44,568 bases of DNA from Prorocentrum cordatum (GCA_963575745.1 CAUYUJ010020539.1:1-44568), one strand, 5' to 3'; shown: positions 28,901-39,764, numbered from the stretch's first letter. The notes: generated by a model from the letters alone, not told the origin. Translations and numbers: made by a program.

Positions 28901-29700
28901 TCCGTGCGGAATGGCGTGAGTCACTCAAATATCAGCCACCCACTACAGGACACTGACAGCACACATTCACAGATTGGAAGGGACCTCTCAAGCTTTCCTC
29001 TGGCCTGCGCAGTGTCCATAAGAGCAAGAACGCAGCTGAGCGCAGGAGGGCGTGCAGGCAGCTACGGAGCTCGGACATGCAGAAGCAAAGTGCGGAACAA
29101 GAGACAGCAGTCTTCCGATTATGAAGCTGTGGGCAGCGGGACAGGCTCAAACACCGTGGGCAGTGGAGAACCGTAGAGGCCATCGATGGTGAAAGAAGAG
29201 AGGGAACAAGAAAGAAGGGGGAAGCAAGGAAAGCCGCCGCAGTAAGCCGGAGAGGGAGAGGAAAAGGTATGAAGACGGGACGTGTAAGAGAGAAACGATG
29301 GGATCGCATTGATCTGCGTGATGAGGTCATACTTGTTCATTGGTGTGCCCACGATGGTGTGCCACCACAGCGCACTAGCATTGTTGATCAAGATCCACCG
29401 CTCTCTCCATCTCTGCGGAATGAGAGCACCCAAGGTGTGAGAGCGTATCTTCCAGCGCCGTCAGGAGTCAAGTAGGCGCGAGGGACTCAGCGAGAGTTGA
29501 ATGACAATCCTTGTTGTTGTCCGTTGCCCTACCGCTCATGCCACTGCATTGATTTCAACATACTACGCAAGCGGTCCAACATTGCCAGGCTGATGCCTTT
29601 AGCGAAGTAGCTTCAAAACATGTCAGAGAAAGCGCGTTTCACGGGCGTTTGCTTTGGGAACATTCGGCGGCGCGTTTCGAACCGGGGGATGGGCCCCCCA
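28901..29700. other. No recognised gene
   Basis: Short overlapping frames only. Confidence 0.4.
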
Positions 29701-29758
29701 CCCAACACTCGGCGCCGTCGATCAAAACCAGGAGGACCCCCCTCCCCCCAAGCCCCCC

Positions 29759-29813
29759 CCTCCCGAACCCCCCACCCCCCTTGGCGCCAAAGGAAGGGGG
29801 GGGGTTCGGGAGG
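29759..29813. repeat. Inverted repeat CCTCCCGAACCCCCC
   Basis: Perfect 15-base arms at 29759-29773 and 29799-29813 with a 25-base loop that contains the palindrome TTGGCGCCAA (29781-29790). It lies just left of the ACC repeat. Confidence 0.85.
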
Positions 29814-29867
29814 AGGGGTTCACACCCCCCACCCTGGCGCCGGCGACGGCGGGGACGCAGCAACGAT

Positions 29868-30430
29868 AACCACCACTACCACCACCACCACCGCCTCAAC
29901 CCACCACCACCACCAACCCACCACACAGCCACCACCACAACCACAGCAACCACCACCACCACCACAACCACCACCACCGTAACTCACAATCACCACCACC
30001 ACCACCACAAAAACTCACCACCATTACCACCACCACCACGATGCACCACACCACCACCACCACCACCACTGCCACAACCACCACCACTACCAGCAGCACA
30101 ACCCACCACCACCACCACCACAAACCACCACACCACCACCACCACCACCGCCACCACCACCACCACCACCACCTCCACAAACCACCGCCACCACCACGAC
30201 CAACCACCACCAACACAGACCGCCACAAACCACCACCACACCACCACCAAACCACCACCACCACCACAACCCACCACCACCATCAACACCACCACAAAAC
30301 ACCCAGCACACCAGCACCACACCACCACCACCACCACCCACCAACACACCACCACCACAACAAACAACCACACCACCACCACCACAACCACCACCACCGC
30401 CGCCACCACCACCACAACCCACCATTACCA
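29868..30430. repeat. (ACC)n-type repeat array
   Basis: More than 550 bases built from CCA/CAC/ACA words with no G for long stretches. The Thr/His/Pro frames on plus and Val/Gly/Trp frames on minus are artefacts. Confidence 0.93.
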
Positions 30431-31270
30431 CCACCGCCGTCGTCCCCCGCGACGCTCCCCGCCGCCGCCGCCCGCCGCCGCAGGCGCCGGCGCCGGCCGG
30501 GAAAACGAAATCGTCGTCCCCGCCGCCGCCGCCAACCGCAGCCGCCGCCAGCCGCCGCCGCCGCCAGGATGGGAGGGGGGGGGGTCGAACCCCCCCCTTT
30601 CCTGCCAAGGGGGGGGTCTGGTTCCAACCCCCCACCTCCAAGCGACCACATAGCGCGCTCTTTCGCATGTCAGCACACTAATAAGTGAAAAATGATCGCA
30701 ATTGCTTGTGGTGCCATCATAATTTAAGCCAACGGGCCACCACACAGTTGTCATGGCAAGCAAAATGCAAAGCTCTTTAGCACGCCGTCGGATAAATTGT
30801 GGGCGACTGTTTGTTAACAAAAATTGTGCTTGAAAAATGAATCACTGATGAATGCTTACCCATCGGTCGGGAGAAGTAGGTAGAAGCATGAAGTAGAAAG
30901 GCGTTGAGAGTCGATTGGGTGTCCGCCCGCCCCCTGAAGAGGAAGAGGGGAAACCGCTCGATATTTGAAGTATGAAGGCGCTTACAATAGATTCGACTAT
31001 GCGTTTATATATATATAAATATAAAACCACCCCAAAAAAAAACATCCAACGACCGATGAGTACTGGTGAACGACGCGTCCACCAATACAATTTAAACATC
31101 AAACGAGATGTCATGACACACCTGGATGCCGGCGGCACGCTGAGGCGCGCTGGAATGCCAATAAAAATGTAAAACTATGGTAGGCCTCCACAAGAAACCT
31201 CCCGCGTTTCCGACGCCCCCGACTGATGAGGCATATCGCGCCAGTTTGAAGGAGGCCCGGAGGCCACACC
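30431..31270. other. GCC-rich tail, palindromic G/C runs, then AT-rich spacer
   Basis: 30431-30560 is CCG-rich; around 30576-30600 GGGGGGG TCGAA CCCCCCC forms a palindrome; 30640-31270 has short A and TA runs (31000-31040) and no recognised gene. Confidence 0.5.
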
Positions 31271-31274
31271 AGAA

Positions 31275-31293
31275 GCTTCGCCTTAGGCGAAGC
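31275..31293. other. Hairpin GCTTCGCC-TTA-GGCGAAGC
   Basis: Perfect 8-bp stem with a 3-base loop. Not the GNRA family. Another perfect 7-bp stem, CGCCTCG-CAA-CGAGGCG, lies at 31408-31424. Confidence 0.75.
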
Positions 31294-31594
31294 GCAGCTC
31301 CAGCTCTATTGCGCCGCAGCAACGGTAGTCCCAGTCGGAGGAGGTCGTCGCGGGAGCGACGGGCCACCTCAAGCGAAGGACGTTCTCGGTCTCGATGGCA
31401 AGTGGCACGCCTCGCAACGAGGCGCAGTCACACGTTGGCGGCCGGCCGCTCGAGCCCAGGCAGCCACGGACAAACGATCGCCATCTCTCGCCCTTATCCC
31501 AGCGCACTTTAGAATCGAGGGGGCGAGTGGCATAGCGTCAGTCCGCCGCCCCTATACAGTAAACACTATCTATACAGAAGGCAGCAAAAGGCGG

Positions 31595-31653
31595 GCTCGC
31601 AAGGAAGGTGAACCCGCATGCAAGTGCCCCTGCGCGCAAGTTGCCTTGCGAGC
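31595..31653 (-). other. E3 3' UTR nested hairpin
   Basis: GCTCGCAAGG (31595-31604) is complementary to CCTTGCGAGC (31644-31653). Inside are GCAGG-GGCA-CTTGC (31620-31633, one wobble) and a strict GNRA hairpin GCAAG-GCAA-CTTGC (31636-31649), so two alternative folds compete. Confidence 0.7.
31636..31649 (-). repeat. GNRA hairpin GCAAG-GCAA-CTTGC
   Basis: Strict match in untranslated sequence downstream of RNase H. Confidence 0.82.
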
Positions 31654-31752
31654 ACATCGTTCTGCAAGCGATTACTCCTCAGGCGGCCTCAGACGATGTT
31701 GTCTTGCCAGCCCGGTAAGGAGAGCACGACGCCTTAAGTCACGCTTGAAGGA

Positions 31753-32166
31753 TTACGTTCCCCCCATGACCTGTAGGACAACATCCCTATCAATGCCCCC
31801 TTTTGTGTGACTGTCCGCGGTCATGTCGCGAGTGTCACACCACTGGGTACCATGCACGACTCCTCGCTCCATCATCTGTCGCATCCAACTGAGGTGTCCC
31901 AAAAGAGTACACCCGGTGGGTTTCTTCAGGTCTTTGCTTGACAAGGACTTGAAGACCGATTCAGCATCTATGGTCAAAGTGACCTTAATGCTCAAGCCAC
32001 CCATCTCCACTATATTGTTCAACTGAATGGGCGTCAGTGGCCCTGCGTGGAGTTCGTACAGAATCACAATCGTGGGATAGCAGTCCTCCAAGTTGTGGGC
32101 AGCTGCTAGTGTTTTCTGCTGAATAGCTTGAGCGGACCTGCAAGCGATGAGACTCGCAGCGCGCAT
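31753..32166 (-). pseudogene. E3 RNase H
   Basis: Contains LTIDAESVFKSLSSKDL, LGHLSWMRQMMERGVVHG and TQWCDTRDMTADSHTKGG, the Copia RNase H end that in E1 is split by a frameshift. Its upstream part overlaps 31985-32632 in another frame, so a frame change separates them near 32150. Confidence 0.65.
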
Positions 32167-32632
32167 CGATCAGATGGACGACAGGCTTACCAGTTGGCGC
32201 GATTCCACGCCGTAGCAAATTTGCCCCGCGAATACCATAGCCGTTGACCTCGTCATCGGCATCTCCACTCAGGCGTCGAAAGCCAGAGTCGCTGCGCAGG
32301 TCAACTTCGCCCGTTGGAGTCATCGATCGATAGACAGTCTTCTTAGGCCAGGCCTGCAGCTTCCTGTTAATCGCGCTCAGTCGTCGAACCAGTACATTGG
32401 TCGGTTCTTGGACACGTTGCAGGGAAACCACATATACCATCAACCACACCAGTGTGATTAATGCGTAAGCCAAAGCGCGCTTGAGGCTCACAAACATGTC
32501 AGCAGCCATATTTGATGCTTTGGCGTCGGCATATGCGCCCGTGAGTTCTGGATGTTCTATAGGACGGATTGATGCATTCACTTTGACCCAGTGAAACATT
32601 ACCGTGAGCATCCTGTGTATCTCACGGCGCAA
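31985..32632 (-). pseudogene. E3 RT connection domain and RNase H start
   Basis: Aligns with E1 17760-18260: RPIEHPELTGAYADAKA, DMFVSLKRALAYALITLVWLM and HLIDARCESHRLQVRSS. The hairpin at 32197-32210 occupies the same place as E1 18130-18143. Confidence 0.62.
32197..32210 (-). repeat. Hairpin GCGTG-GAAT-CGCGC
   Basis: Five pairs including one wobble; last loop base changed to T. Orthologous in position to the E1 hairpin at 18130. Confidence 0.7.
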
Positions 32633-32658
32633 TTGGTATATGTGCGTTTGTTAAGTAT

Positions 32659-33205
32659 TCACTTGCCAGAAGTGTCCTCGACGCACTTGACGCACCTGCC
32701 ACTTGTGTCCTCAGCACCGGCCATATTGATAGCATACATATATTGTGCTGTGAGAAGGTTACTGCTTGTCTCAAACTCCTCGCCGTGGGACGTGGGCATG
32801 AGACAAAAGCCCCCCGTGGTCCTCCTGAGCTTCAGTGAGAAGGCTCTGGGTGCATCCTTGGTGCCGGTGCCTGGCTTGAGGCGCTGCAAGCAAGTGCTTC
32901 GACTCATCGCAGTGCTCGAACCCTGGGAGGGGTCGAAGCACAGATGCTGATCCAGGCGGCAAGGATAAACGCACCACACGTTCCATTGCACCGGCTGCCT
33001 CAGAAAGTTCTTGGTAGGTTAACCCTTTCAAGAAAGCCACGTTGATGTCAAGGGAAGCAATGGGCCACTCCTTTTTGCACGCTGCCGCGCTTGCGAGCAA
33101 TCGCTGACTTGACTGCCGTGCTGCTCCTGAAAATGTTTCCACATCGACATCCTCGAGGCCCATGAAGCCCCGAAGTACCAGGCGCAGTCTGATGGCACGT
33201 TCCAT
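32659..33205 (-). pseudogene. E3 reverse transcriptase core, motif C destroyed
   Basis: Two frames. 32771-33205 has RLRLVLRGFMGLEDVDVETFSG and motif A SLDINVAFLKG; 32659-32991 has LKPGTGTKDAPRAFSLKL (motif B) and LTAQYMYAINM where E1 has TAKHADDINM, so the paired Asp residues are gone. This copy cannot encode an active polymerase as it stands. Confidence 0.68.
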
Positions 33206-33255
33206 ATTGCCCTATTCGTTCTTTACGAACATCCAATTATATACGTACCTCGAAG

Positions 33256-33275
33256 TCATGATGTTTTGACGCTGT

Positions 33276-33315
<40 letters not shown>

Positions 33316-33480
33316 CATATTGAAACACTTGTTGTCGAACCATGTCTCGAGATCAGTACATGGGGACTTCGATACCTTAACTGGGTTCGCCTGAATGGCG
33401 GCCTTCGCGAGGAAGTCGCCCTCCTTGACGACCACAGCTCGTTTTGCGGCGGCGGCAACATATACTCGCACGGTGGCCAC
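33256..33480 (-). pseudogene. E3 RT N-terminal segment interrupted by (TA)n
   Basis: VRVYVAAAAKRAVVVKEGDFL and LETWFDNKCFNMQ match E1 16909-17065, then the frame becomes a Tyr-Ile repeat from the TA tract where E1 continues toward SRYVYKWKFVK. Confidence 0.6.
33278..33313. repeat. (TA)n microsatellite
   Basis: 36 bases of alternating A and T placed inside the former RT coding sequence. Confidence 0.95.
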
Positions 33481-33491
33481 GCGGTCGAAGT

Positions 33492-33944
33492 CTAATATCC
33501 TATGCTGTGTTCGGATAGGGCCACCTGCGACATGTCTGCAGTAAAGCAGAATTCAATAGATTGACCGATTTCGTCCGAGTCCAATCCGTAACTATGGTCT
33601 TCACCCGTGGAACATAGTGGGACATGATACGTCTCCTCGATGTCGGAGTCGCGTGGATGACCCCACGTAAGCAGGCGCCCCCGCTGTTCTTCAGCTACCG
33701 TGACCAGGACACTGTTGCCAGTGATCATATGTGCGGGTACTGTGTAAAGGTTACATAATGGAGTTGCCTCCAATAGATCCCTTTCTTCATATAGCTCTGT
33801 GTACCACGCCTCCATAACACGCGCCTCGAGGTCCGCTTCTGATTCCCCATGGATCGTTGCGAGCCGCCCTCTCCTGTGGCGGTTCGGCTTCCGAGGCTTC
33901 TCCGGCGTCGTTGTCTCGCGTCGGTGCGCCAGCCAGTTCCTCAA
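33492..33944 (-). pseudogene. E3 acidic linker between integrase and RT
   Basis: GRLATIHGESEADLEARVMEAWYTEL and SYGLDSDEIGQSIEF align with E1 16510-16860 (GRLSTIYEESEEHD..., YSLDSDEYGP...). No enzymatic motif. Confidence 0.55.
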
Positions 33945-33979
33945 ACTTCGCCACGTCTTGGTCGAAGCCCGATTGAGGT

Positions 33980-34387
33980 TCAGTGGACTTTAGGCACTAC
34001 ACTGATCCTCGAAAGGGCTGGTACAATTATATCATTCATATTCAGGGCAATGCCTTCGGCTTCATAGTAGTGGCAGCCTGGGTTCACGTCGTTGTCATAA
34101 TGTACCAATGTGCAGCTGTCAGCATAAGCCACCGGAGGTAGCTTGTAAATACTCTTCGCTACCCTAGCAAAAACTACATATTCGATACGAAAGAAGAGCC
34201 TGATAAGGTTTTCTAGAGCAAAGTGTACTTTGGGAGGTAGTCGGTTCGCACTTGTCATCTGAAGCGCCCCCTTTTTGGTCGGGACACAGTTAAACGTCAT
34301 AGCAGGCCTCCCCGCAGGTAGACTGGCAACAAAAGTCAACACTGCCCGCAGCGATGCGCTGTCAGAACCAATCCCTCGGGCTATCAA
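33980..34387 (-). pseudogene. E3 integrase C-terminal flank
   Basis: Matches E1 16020-16380: RLPPKVHFALENLIRLFFRIEY, LPPVAYA and CTLVHYDNDVNPGCHYYE. It holds the hairpin at 34302-34315. Confidence 0.55.
34302..34315 (-). repeat. Hairpin GCGGG-GAGG-CCTGC
   Basis: Stem with one wobble; loop GAGG. Same alignment position as E1 16051-16064; encodes AGRPA against AGKPA in E1. Confidence 0.7.
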
Positions 34388-34506
34388 AGTTCCGATGTAT
34401 AATGAATGTCGTGCGTCGCCGTATTGGACTGGTACATCGCGGTCCCCACTCGAATAATGGCATGACCCCTGTCGGGATCGTTCCGTACAACTGGGAAAGG
34501 GCCACT

Positions 34507-35405
34507 CTAGCCTCCCCTGTCGCCCTTCGTACTTGTGTGACGATGATTGTCGACCAAGTCTCCTTCGTCGTAGTAATGCTGACCGGTAATGGATGTCTTA
34601 GTACGTAATGCACGATTGGTCTTGGCTACTGCAGTAGCTTGTGTGATAACTTCAATGCATACTTGGCGAATCACCTGTTCCCGGGAATGAACAGATGTCT
34701 CTATCGGCTGCTCATGGTCCACAACAGGCAAGTCAGACAGCATTGCTGGTTGCCGCCCAAACAGAGCGTTGCATGGAGACACCTCACTGTAGAAGGCGAG
34801 CGCATTGGCGGCAAACCGAGCTCTATGCAGCAGTCGTGTGAATTCAAGAGGTATCTCTAACATGTCGAGTTCAGTTTCCATGACGCGAAGTAAATGGCGC
34901 AATATGCAACTGATGGCTACAATTATCGTAGCGCGCTGTCCACGCGCGCGCATCCTCAATTCAATGCCGTTTGCCTTGAGGACCGCCTTAGCAGAGTCGT
35001 TATTCAGGGCATCCCCCCATCGGAGTAAAGTACCTTAGCAGGTCCGAAATGCATCCAGCACTGAAGATACGCATCTAAGATACTGGTCATTGTTTTATCT
35101 GGTATCTCCATTGCAGTAGCATATCGGATGCAACGGCTGATAATGTGAAATATATCATGATCCTGTTCGTGGAACATCAGATCGCATTCGACTTCTTCGT
35201 TGAACTTGCAAGGTAGTGCAGTAGATGGCACAACCGCATGCCCTGGCTCATCCCTAGCCCTGCACCCCCGACATGTGTCACAGACGCCTTTGATCCGGTT
35301 AAGCCTGACGTTCTCCAGACCTGCTTTGGTTAAGATGAGTCTCATCTTAGGCTGTTTAGCATGGACACATCGCAAGTGTAGTTTCCGCAACTCGCGTGTT
35401 ACCAC
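34507..35405 (-). pseudogene. E3 integrase, catalytic Glu lost
   Basis: 35004-35405 has KLHLRCVHAKQPKM and VCDTCRGCRA (zinc finger), VECDLMFHEQ (first Asp) and LYSDGG (second Asp). After a frame change, 34507-34959 has RARGQRATIIVAISCILR where E1 has RAPGQHATSIESRNGILR, so the Glu is replaced. ITQATAVAKTNRALR is strongly conserved between copies. Confidence 0.65.
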
Positions 35406-36292
35406 GCTTGGGTCAAGGCTTCGTAAGTTCTGTAGACGATTTTGGACATCGAACCTCGACCAGTCTGGGAGTCGCGGGCGTGCTGCAGGGTTACCCGCAG
35501 GCGGTGATGGAGATGGATCCCCCCCTGCTGTCGGCCACGTCTGACTCTGATATGTGGCAGCCGTCTGCGATCATCCGAGCAACCGGCTCCACTCGAGGCA
35601 GGTTGCCCCGCAGCAGGCTCAGCAGCATTTCTGCCTACTGTAATATCGTGGCTGCTGGCATGTGGGACCAGCCCTGGAGCCAGGTCTTGGTGCTCGTAGC
35701 CGCACAAGTAGTGGTGCGGCCTGTGCCTCGGGTGGTGGCGCTGCCAGTTCGGCGGGAGCCGGACGTTCCTGCCGTGGTTGTCGGGCAGCTTCCATGGTTT
35801 GGTAAACCTGCAATTGCCAGGTGTCCGTAGGTGACCAGGTTTGTTATGGCCGCAGTTCTTCTTGCAGCTACGACATTCCCAATGGTAATCCTCCTTGCCG
35901 CGCCGCCAACAAAGTTTGGGGTCTCTGTCATGCGAGGGGGACTGCATGTTCACATTATCCGCACATGCAGGACATCCTAATCCCCCCGAGGGCAGTCGCA
36001 CGATCGAACCGTCGGGACGTCGAGGGATAGTTGGATCACCCAAGTCAAATCCTCGCGCGTTGGTAACAAGAACGGAGGAAGAACAAGGATGACCATGGAA
36101 AGGATCACGGGTTACTGGGAATAGATCGTGTGCGATCTGGACTGCGTCGACAGCCCGGGATAATTCTTTATTGCACACCGAGGCGTGTTGACGATGGCCA
36201 GCACACCGCTTCCGTTCAAAAGGTGCAAGTAAGAGACGGCGGTTAGCCATTATCTCAATAGGTTTCCGTATGAATACCCCATGGGAGTTCAC
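35399..36292 (-). pseudogene. E3 methyltransferase-like tail and zinc motifs
   Basis: HGVFIRKPIEIMANRRLLLAPFE matches the E1 stretch AGDYIKKPTDITSN...LKPFE. Then GCPACADNVNMQSPSHDRDPKLC and WECRSCKKNCGHNKPGHL...C form the two Cys/His units. The frame continues as low-complexity His/Arg-rich sequence with a GCAA hairpin at 35598 and merges into the integrase frame near 35400. Confidence 0.58.
35598..35611 (-). repeat. GNRA hairpin GCGGG-GCAA-CCTGC
   Basis: One G-U wobble; encodes AGQPA. Confidence 0.72.
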
Positions 36293-36358
36293 GTAGACCA
36301 GCAGTACATTGGTCCATATTTTCTTTGCACAAGTGCTCTCGCATGTGGGCAGTGTTGT

Positions 36359-36970
36359 CTATGGTGGTATTGTCCACCCAAATACCCACCTGTTGCTCTC
36401 TTGGATAAAACCGTCGAAGGTCGTTTTGACGCATGGCAACCCTCCCACAGAACTCGATATGTGGAAGGTATTATTATGATGTTCATGCCACGTGTCATAA
36501 TTGACTTGGGAATTGAAGCAGAAAGGTAGTCCAGTCGTTCTGTACTTGGGAACAACATTGACGAAACACACGTCTAAGCAATGCATCCCTGCATCTTGGA
36601 CGTCCTTGTTTCCAAGGTCAGCATATGCACACTTGTCTAGGTTTCCTCATGAGGATAAACCTCGGCTGAACGCTAACTACGATATTCCCCCGCTTCCTCA
36701 GCACAATTTCAACGCATCTACCTTGTTGCGCCGTCCGCAACGCAAGGTCGGGATTATGGAGAACACATCGGCATGTGCATCCGCGGGTAGCCCCGCAGGC
36801 AACGCGATGAAGGTTTCCTCTTCGCCATCACTATCGGTGTCGGCGTCAAGGGGAAAGTCGGTGTAGTACGCACCACATCCGAGACCTTTCAGGCCGTCAC
36901 CGCACTCATCATTGCCGTCTTCGACTACTTTGGGTATCTTGCGTAGCTTGATGCCCGCTTCTTTGTCCAT
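36359..36970 (-). pseudogene. E3 C5-methyltransferase-like domain, Cys lost
   Basis: 36698-36970 has an acidic stretch (DADTDSDGEEETF) then LRCGRRNKVDALKLC; 36359-36586 in another frame has HCLDVCFVNVVPKYRTTGLPFCFN and QVNYDTWHEHH. E1 has AMLQPNCRATGPPSYYN and NYNTWKQHH here, so the putative nucleophile Cys is Tyr. The middle of the domain is unreadable. Confidence 0.5.
36783..36796 (-). repeat. Hairpin GCGGG-GCTA-CCCGC
   Basis: Perfect stem, loop GCTA; encodes AGLPA. The aligned E1 position lacks a hairpin. Confidence 0.72.
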
Positions 36971-37319
36971 TGTTGGCTTTTCTTTTTGCTTGATCCGGGC
37001 ATATGTCGGTAGTGCTGTCCGCTGTTCTGCGTCGGGTGAACTGAGTGTCGGAAATTCGGGAATAAGGGGGGCAGGCGGCCACGCTCAATCGAGGGGGGGG
37101 AAGACGATCGTCATCGACGGACGCAACCCGCCTCGGGAGCGGTCGCTGGTCCTCTTGTCCAATAGGGGCCGGTGCCGGAGGCTCCCAGTATAATCGTGAA
37201 CGACTTTTTGTCACAACATCCGGTAATGGCGCATTGAGATTGCACCCGATAGGTTGGTCCTGAATCATGATATCCTGTATAACAGTATCGCCGTCAAGAT
37301 TCATCGTCACCCTTCTCAC
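36909..37319 (-). pseudogene. E3 segment of unknown function upstream of methyltransferase-like domain
   Basis: RRVTMNLDGDTVIQDIMIQDQPIG and NAPLPDVVTKSRSRLYWEPP align with E1 12950-13110. The C-terminal half is Arg/Gln-rich and divergent. Confidence 0.5.
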
Positions 37320-37587
37320 AACATGGCCCCATTCAGGGCCATTCTAGGAGACTGAACGTAAGTTCGAGCTCCTTTTATCATCTCTTGTGTGGACACTGAA
37401 GTGCACGGCACTTGCATGATTTCTCATTGGTTTGTGCAAATCTATTTGATCAATTAGCCTTGCAGTCATGATAGCAAGTGCTTTGTTGCGCCATTATGTT
37501 GTCTAAGCGCCTTGACCATACCAATCCCACCCATGCTCAGCATGCCACGCGGGTCCCCCTGCAGTTTGGCACGTGCATTTCCACAAG

Positions 37588-38050
37588 TTAATCGGGATGC
37601 GCGTGTAGGCGGTCGGTCGCCACCTGCAGGTAGGATCCGCTAGGTATGTTGCTTGAACGGTCAAACTTTAGACCGAAGTGGCAACGTCGCATACGCGTGA
37701 CCTGCAAGCCACATTCTTCTACAGCATCTCGCATGGCACCTTGCTTCCAGAAGTAACCCGGAGGTCTCACAAGTACTATCGACACACGTAGAGCCCGAGC
37801 TCTGGTCGTCAAATGTTGGACGCGGTGGCAACGTGGCCCCGCCCGCTCTCTGGGCAACCGAACATGCCAGTCAGCGGGCGTTGCCACCCACAGTAGTTGG
37901 TAATCCCCTGAGAATAATCCACGCAAGTACTGTGTACCTGTCGAGGTCATTACCTCTGTATGCGTGATACGGTCGCACATGTATCCGCGAGCCCGGAGTT
38001 CAGCGCAAGCTGTTCGTATGTCTTCGATAACGAATGCACGGGAATGATAC
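37588..38050 (-). pseudogene. E3 conserved unknown domain (GDYxLLW...PPGY)
   Basis: AFVIEDIRTACAELRARGYMCDRI leads into GDYQLLWVATPADWHVRLP and VLVRPPGYFWK, then PSGSYLQVATD. The last part is better preserved here than in E1, and shows that the domain extends about 50 residues past PPGY. Confidence 0.5.
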
Positions 38051-38397
38051 TGATGTGATGAGCGTTAATTTGCTGCGGTGGCCACACAGCCGGGTCCACC
38101 GCTGTCTCTGGCGGCCTCGCAGCCGGGCTCGCCTGTGCCCCTGGCGCGCACAGCCGGCGCCTGGGAAAAGTATGCAGATTCCCCCGCGCTCGACGACAGA
38201 ACCACAGCGTTGGCCTGTCTGGACAAGCGCGAGTGGCCGTGGCACGCGCCTGCCCCTGTCACTCATATTCAAGCGATGGGGGCGTCCAAATGCCCGTGCC
38301 ATGCGCCGCTGACCCACTGCTCGAAGTGAAGATGTCAACTTCTCAGCAGCGTCATCTGCTCCTGCAGGTGTCCGAGCATTCACTCCAGCAGGTGCCC

Positions 38398-38411
38398 CTG
38401 CAGCAGAGTCG
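38398..38411 (-). repeat. Hairpin GCAGG-GGCA-CCTGC
   Basis: Perfect stem with a GGCA loop; encodes AGAPA. Confidence 0.7.
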
Positions 38412-38654
38412 GGCGGCATCCACTTGCTGCCCTCCTCCTATATGGCCTGCTATACCTTCGCCTGCAAATTGCGCAAGGCGAAGTCCTGATCGGCCGGTGT
38501 AGAGACATTCCCATAGCCCGTGTTCCTGCGATGTCAAATCTGAAGGGCGTTGTGCACCAAAGACTGGACCGCGCAAGCAAATGTCTCCTCACTGATGGAA
38601 AAGCGAAGGCCCTTGGTGTCCCGAGACATCATGCACGCACGGGCATCGTTGGTG

Positions 38655-38692
38655 ACGGGTGCCCCCGCGCGGCTCGATCCAGGTTGCCCTGC
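38655..38692 (-). repeat. Two adjacent hairpins
   Basis: GCGGG-GGCA-CCCGT (38655-38668, outer wobble) and GCAGG-GCAA-CCTGG (38679-38692, outer pair lost). They encode AGAPV and AGQPG. Confidence 0.65.
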
Positions 38693-39041
38693 TGTTGGCT
38701 CTGCATCAGCTGCCTCCTCGACGAGTAAAGGTACATCTTCGCAGCGAGGATTGGCTGTTATAGTAGATGCCATTGAGCCATTATCCTCCGTTGCGGCCCC
38801 GTACTCGTCGACCATGATCGCAAGGTGCCATAAGGGCGTCTTCACCAGATCAAACACTCTGGCACCATTCCCACAGGGGAGCTTATATATCTCAGAGCCT
38901 GGCATGATCATTTTGTCGTGCCCCTGCTCCAGGACCAGGATAGCCCCCATGTTAAACATGCCCCGTAGACCCAGGATGGCAGGAAGATCCTCGCCGGAAC
39001 CGTCAGCCACGTTGGCCGAATAGGTGTCCAGCCTGGCCAAA

Positions 39042-39055
39042 GCGGGCTTCCCCGC
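39042..39055 (-). repeat. Hairpin GCGGG-GAAG-CCCGC
   Basis: Perfect stem with a GAAG loop; encodes AGKPA. Confidence 0.72.
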
Positions 39056-39764
39056 AGGATCTCCTTTCTCCTCGCATGCGATTTTGCCATGCAATGACTT
39101 CTCGCAGATGGCGGTGCCATGCCCCACGCCAGACGCACAAAGCCTCTTCGTTATGTTAAGTTTCTTGATGTCGTGTCCATGGGAGCGTGACACACGCTCG
39201 AATGTCTGTGCAGTTTTTAGACCAATGATATTGATGTTCCTGCCGATGCCCAGTAAGATAGTCAGCATACCATTTACCATGGTCCCACTGTTCGCTGCCA
39301 GGGCCAGCTCGTGGCGTTCTCCAAATATCCCTGGCACCTCGGACAGCGTCGCGCCACGCATGCCTTTACAGCGTCTCTGTTCCAGCACCCACTCGTTCCT
39401 TGTCAAGGACGTGAAGACCTTCATGTACCCTCAGGCCTCTTCTTCTGTGATGGGATGTTCCTCGAAGATCCAGGCCGCTGGGCACTCGTCGTAGATGTGG
39501 GGGTGCTGTAACGAAAGCGGCATGTTCTCGAAAGTGTCTTCGTCAGCACGCATAGCTATCTGCCCATCTGTGTGAACCATCAGCACCGCGTGCAGCTTAT
39601 CGCGCTCTGATATGGCGCTGGTGCCCCTGCGCACGCTCACTGGGCTTTCAGCTCTACGCTGGTTTCGCAGCGGACGCCCATGTTGCACGCTGCCGCATGG
39701 TGCTTGGAGCCACTGCGAGCTCCTTTCAGCGGCCCTTTCTATGCGCTTCAGCCACTGATCATTG

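Larger units (their letters stand above)
38534..39688 (-). pseudogene. E3 retropepsin-like segment (catalytic Asp missing, in-frame stop)
   Basis: One frame with a TGA at 39431-39433 between EEHPITEEEA and GYMKVF. MLTILLGIGRNINIIGLKT corresponds to SILIYGGSKINIMGEDT of E1: the Asp column is Gly here and Tyr in E1. EDLPAILGLRGM, VLEQGHDKMIMPG and PLWHLAIMVDEYG follow, as in E1. Hairpins lie at 38655, 38679 and 39042. Confidence 0.58.

Noticed and set aside
28410-29176. Arg/Pro-rich frames on both strands
   Set aside because: Follow from a degenerate GC-rich minisatellite.
29649-30688. Long Thr/His/Pro and Val/Gly/Trp frames
   Set aside because: All derive from the ACC repeat in different frames and strands.
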